Shown here piece by piece: positions 51,519-53,937 of a DNA stretch of 53,937 nt. The notes below the pieces were generated by a model that saw nothing but the letters and a program-made list of their open reading frames with translations, did not search any database and had not been told where the DNA came from. This DNA comes from an uncultured bacterium (GTDB lineage: Bacteria > Patescibacteriota > Saccharimonadia > Saccharimonadales > Saccharimonadaceae), in assembly GCA_903899655.1 (NCBI GenBank), contig CAIUKF010000014.1:1-53937 (forward strand). The letters are read 5' to 3'. Both the position numbers and the translations under genes were made by a program. The first letter of the stretch is position 1. Each line of letters opens with the position of its first letter.

Positions 51519-51552
51519 TGCTGAACTCTTGTTCTGGAATCATGAACTGCAT
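51511..51552 (-). CDS. Putative 13-residue leader peptide (MQFMIPEQEFSNV)
   Basis: AAGGAGG stands about 11 nt before the ATG at 51552, and the TAA stop overlaps the start of the membrane protein gene (stop at 51511-51513, ATG at 51516-51518). The leader may couple or regulate translation of the downstream gene. Too short to judge by composition. Confidence 0.4.
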   Translation of the reverse strand: MQFMIPEQEFSNV

Positions 51553-51672
51553 ACTTAATTTATCCTCCTTCGGATATTTATTTGTTATAATCGAAGGGTG
51601 ACGCATTATTGCGCCACCCAATTGAATCGCTAGATCTGCTTCGTCATTAATATGAATGCAAATCTGGCGATT

Positions 51673-51813
51673 TTACTTTTTGCCGCGTTTTTGTGGTGCG
51701 CGTTGTGACAATGCCGATGCCGCTACTTTGCGAACGGGGCTTGATGAACTTGAACTTTTTAGTACTTTGGATGCTATTTTAGCAACCTTTGCACTTGTTT
51801 GACGTTGAGCCAT
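51673..51813 (-). CDS. Small basic Ala/Ser/Lys-rich protein
   Basis: 46 residues starting MAQRQTSAKVAKIASKVLKS, then a run of Ser and ending SQRAPQKRGKK. GGAAGG lies upstream of the ATG. Very short basic proteins with this KVA.KASK...A.SALSQ pattern occur widely near mobile elements, which I recall rather than can verify. It lies in the 451-bp gap between the membrane protein and the Panacea module; the remainder of the gap shows a TATAAT at 51585-51590 (plus strand), A+T-rich sequence, and no other gene. Confidence 0.5.
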   Translation of the reverse strand: MAQRQTSAKVAKIASKVLKSSSSSSPVRKVAASALSQRAPQKRGKK

Positions 51814-51934
51814 AAATTTTATATACCTTCCCGCTCTCTAGCTACCCTCTGTGGCGCGAGCTAACTGCCACTTCGACCTGGATAATATTATAAATATAAA
51901 GTATTCATTACGCAACACTACATGTAACGTATTA

Positions 51935-51963
51935 TTGACAATATCCAAATCAACCTGTATTAT
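51935..51963 (+). promoter_or_regulatory. Promoter of the Panacea toxin-antitoxin pair
   Basis: TTGACA (51935-51940), 17 bp, TATTAT (51958-51963), then 6 nt to the ATG at 51970: leaderless. Confidence 0.75.
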
Positions 51964-51969
51964 TAAAGT

Positions 51970-52662
51970 ATGAGTAATTATAGTCAAATTACAGAGCGGG
52001 TTACGGAACTAAGAGAAAAAAGTGGATTAACGCAAGAAGAAGTCGCAAACAAAATCGGTATCAGCCGCCAAAGGTGGATTATGGTCGAAAAGGGTGATCG
52101 TGATTTAAGTACCGAGGAGTTAGGTAAGCTGGCAATTTTATTCGGTGTTGATATTACTGACTTTTTTGCCGACGTACCAGATGTCGAGAAGTTCAAGCAA
52201 ATGTATTTTGCATGTATTAAGTTTGCTTCGGATGATCGTGGTGGCGTGCCAAAAACCAAGCTTGCAAAGTTATTGTATTTGGCTGACTTTACGAACTTTT
52301 TCAAAGAACTTGAACCAATGAGTGGTATTAAATATCGTCGCATGGAATACGGTCCGGTGGCTGATATCTTCTTTTCGTTAACCGAAGATTTATATGATGG
52401 TGGCAAAATTAATATAACGCCAGTTGATCAAGCGCTGATAATATCATCGTCAACAAGGGATATGAACTTTGATCGTTTATCAAAACAAGAACTTAATTTG
52501 ATTGAAAAAATATGTAAAACTTGGAAAGATAAACGTACTGCCGAGATAGTCAACTTCACTCACGAGCAAAAACCTTGGAAGATGTGTCGGGATGGCGAAT
52601 ATATTCCATATAGTCTAATCATTCAGGAAGACCCCGACCATGTTTACCAACCCGTTGCCTGA
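51970..52662 (+). CDS. XRE-HTH plus Panacea (DUF4065) domain antitoxin
   Basis: 230 residues. An N-terminal helix-turn-helix (SGLTQEEVANKIGISRQRW, about 18-36) is followed by a DUF4065/Panacea domain (KTKLAKLLYLADFTNFFKEL; GIKYRRMEYGPVADIFFSL). Panacea domains are known as antitoxin modules that pair with unrelated toxins. The next gene overlaps by 23 bp and is the probable toxin. The HTH suggests autoregulation at the promoter just upstream. Confidence 0.87.
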   Translation: MSNYSQITERVTELREKSGLTQEEVANKIGISRQRWIMVEKGDRDLSTEELGKLAILFGVDITDFFADVPDVEKFKQMYFACIKFASDDRGGVPKTKLAKLLYLADFTNFFKELEPMSGIKYRRMEYGPVADIFFSLTEDLYDGGKINITPVDQALIISSSTRDMNFDRLSKQELNLIEKICKTWKDKRTAEIVNFTHEQKPWKMCRDGEYIPYSLIIQEDPDHVYQPVA

Positions 52663-53062
52663 CAGTGAAGATTATCGAATATTTTTTAGCGATTACGCAC
52701 AGCGGCATCACATTAAGCGTTTCGCCAAAGATTACAAAGGCAAGCGCTGGATAATTACCCAGGATTCTATTTTTCAGGATTTAAAGCGTGTCCATTCAAT
52801 GCAGATGACTCAACAAGTCGATGAATTAAAAAGTGGTGATGGATGCAAATTGTTCAAATACGATTTTGCAGTTGCGCAATCAGGCATATCGCCAAAAGCA
52901 TCTGGCAACAGGTGTATTGTTTTTTTGGATGTCGCTAATCATCGTCAAGACGTGCTGTTAGTTTACGGTAAAAATGACCTACCAAAAAATATGGGCGAAA
53001 CTCAATATATTTACAAAATTATTGCCGATGAGTTTAGTGATTTTTGGAAAAAGTTGAGCTAA
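52640..53062 (+). CDS. Putative toxin partner of the Panacea antitoxin
   Basis: 140 residues with a central HHIKRFAKDYKGKRWIITQD, SIFQDLKRVHSMQ, and a C-terminal YIYKIIADEFSDFWKKL. Basic and aromatic residues on predicted strands are reminiscent of RelE/BrnT-type mRNA interferases, but I cannot place it in a family. The long overlap with the antitoxin gene is the main evidence for function. Confidence 0.62.
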   Translation: MFTNPLPDSEDYRIFFSDYAQRHHIKRFAKDYKGKRWIITQDSIFQDLKRVHSMQMTQQVDELKSGDGCKLFKYDFAVAQSGISPKASGNRCIVFLDVANHRQDVLLVYGKNDLPKNMGETQYIYKIIADEFSDFWKKLS

Positions 53063-53066
53063 TTAA

Positions 53067-53747
53067 TTAACCAGCGATTTTTCGCTCAATCAAATACCCA
53101 GTATCAATCTTGCTTGAATTGACGTCGTCGCTGACGGGGATGATTGTCAGTTTGCTGGCATCGTATGGGCGCATGATTTGGTAAATCGAGTTCATGTCGC
53201 CGATTGTTGGGTTTAGCCAAGTTGATTCTTCGTCGGGTTGAACGATGATGGGCAGGCGACTTGGGATCATGTCGCTGTCAGTCTCGCTGGCTGTCGTAAT
53301 AATGGCGCACATGCCGTGGGTGACGCCGTCAGAGTCGGTCCAGCTACCATATATTCCGGCAAAGGCAAACAATGTTTGGTCGGTTGGGTGGATGTAAAAT
53401 GGCTTTTTGCCAGTTTCCAAAGTTTTGAATTCAAAATATCCATTGGCAGGTATCAAACAGCGTTGTTCGCGGATGGCGCGTGACCAAGTTGGCTTGTCAA
53501 AAACAGCTTCGCTGCGCGCAATTTGGGTTTTGTATCGAAAGATTGAATTGGTGTCTTTGGCACCGGCTGGAATAAATCCCCAAATCATTTTTTCGATGAC
53601 ATTAACGCCGCCACGATTAACAATCACCGCCACCGTTTGCGCGGGGTTGATGTTGTAATGCGGTTTGACGCCCTTGGGCACGCCACTATCGGGCGCAAAA
53701 CGTTTGCTGATTTTGTCTATTTCATACAATGCGTACTTTGATGTCAT
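53067..53747 (-). CDS. SRAP (YedK/HMCES-family) protein with lost active-site residues
   Basis: 226 residues of the SOS response-associated peptidase fold: HYNINPAQTVAV, WGFIPAGAKD, QIARSEAVFDKPTWSRAI, RCLIPANGYFEF, FAFAGIYGSW and LPIIVQPDEESTWL. Family members form a thiazolidine crosslink with abasic sites through Cys2 after Met removal. Here residue 2 is Thr (MTSKYAL instead of MCGRY), the Asn of NAR is Ile76 and the His of HDRMP is Pro162; only Glu106 remains. Abasic-site capture is therefore unlikely. The start is firm: no other in-frame Met gives the Cys. Sits at the end of the defence-like region. Confidence 0.85.
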   Translation of the reverse strand: MTSKYALYEIDKISKRFAPDSGVPKGVKPHYNINPAQTVAVIVNRGGVNVIEKMIWGFIPAGAKDTNSIFRYKTQIARSEAVFDKPTWSRAIREQRCLIPANGYFEFKTLETGKKPFYIHPTDQTLFAFAGIYGSWTDSDGVTHGMCAIITTASETDSDMIPSRLPIIVQPDEESTWLNPTIGDMNSIYQIMRPYDASKLTIIPVSDDVNSSKIDTGYLIERKIAG

Positions 53748-53819
53748 CCTGACAGTATAGCTTAGGTGGTGATTACAAGATAGTTGCTTATTCTTATAAT
53801 TTTAATATAATATAGAACC

Positions 53820-53937
53820 ATGGACCAACCATCAAAACTGCATACAGCTGCTTTGGATTTAATCTCAAAGTATTTCGGTCAAAGTACCGCTGAAGTATAT
53901 GATAAATTCTTTACTGGTGAACCAGACAGTGTCATCA
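53820..53937 (+). CDS. Hypothetical protein, 3' truncated by window edge
   Basis: The first 39 codons of an open frame starting MDQPSKLHTAALDLISKYFG, with predicted helices. TATAAT (53806-53811) ends 8 nt before the ATG, in keeping with the local leaderless promoters. Not enough sequence to assign a family. Confidence 0.55.
   Translation, partial: MDQPSKLHTAALDLISKYFGQSTAEVYDKFFTGEPDSVI

Noticed and set aside
1-53937. UGA recoded as Gly or Trp
   Set aside because: Several well-bounded genes (for example those ending at 1339 and 45841) stop at UGA, and conserved frames contain no in-frame UGA.

Overview
The window reads as a compact chromosome segment (about 60% A+T by eye) of a Candidate Phyla Radiation bacterium, most likely a Saccharibacterium (TM7). 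Grounds: very short or negative gene spacing, convergent genes that abut or overlap, a reduced housekeeping set, a DnaG whose zinc ligands are gone, many -10 boxes placed 6-7 nt before the ATG (leaderless mRNAs), and many small lineage-type membrane proteins. UGA is an ordinary stop (for example the gene ending at 1339), so the recoded-UGA CPR groups are excluded. The phylum call is inference; no marker phylogeny was possible.

Layout. 1-9.1 kb: an ABC-2 exporter (cut by the left edge), a short MurE-like ligase, a degenerate deiminase-fold protein, a FemAB-type aminoacyltransferase, a sugar-phosphate isomerase and a MacB-type exporter. 9.2-11.9 kb: tRNA-Ser(GGA) with a duplicated 3' end, then small membrane and hypothetical proteins. 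12.1-19.3 kb: a six-gene operon for a group-4 hydrogenase/complex-I-like membrane complex. 19.4-25.3 kb: malic enzyme, zwf, pyrG and the pgl-gnd pair, which together give a complete oxidative pentose phosphate branch. 25.3-39.8 kb: argS, mscL, orn, capA-like, dnaG-rpoD, a kinase, polA, and an operon with a HAD protein and fpg, then holA. 39.8-53.9 kb: an accessory/defence island with two HigBA-type toxin-antitoxin modules, a NYN-domain protein, radC, a type I restriction-modification operon with an OLD-type nuclease between hsdM and hsdS, a Panacea-domain toxin-antitoxin pair and a degenerate SRAP/YedK protein.

Most unusual is the 12.1-19.3 kb complex. All four NiFe-site cysteines of its large subunit and three of the four cluster ligands of its small subunit are replaced, and no ferredoxin-like subunit is encoded. 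The antiporter-like membrane subunits nevertheless keep the Lys and Glu residues of the proton path. It looks like an ion-translocating machine that has lost its redox chemistry. Other leads are a pair of homologous, covarying structured elements (20574-20688 and 33264-33351), the OLD gene translationally coupled inside the hsd operon, several enzymes that kept their fold but lost catalytic or metal residues (DnaG zinc ribbon, SRAP, deiminase), and a dispersed TTGGAATATGG/CCATATTCCAA repeat that has entered the fpg reading frame.
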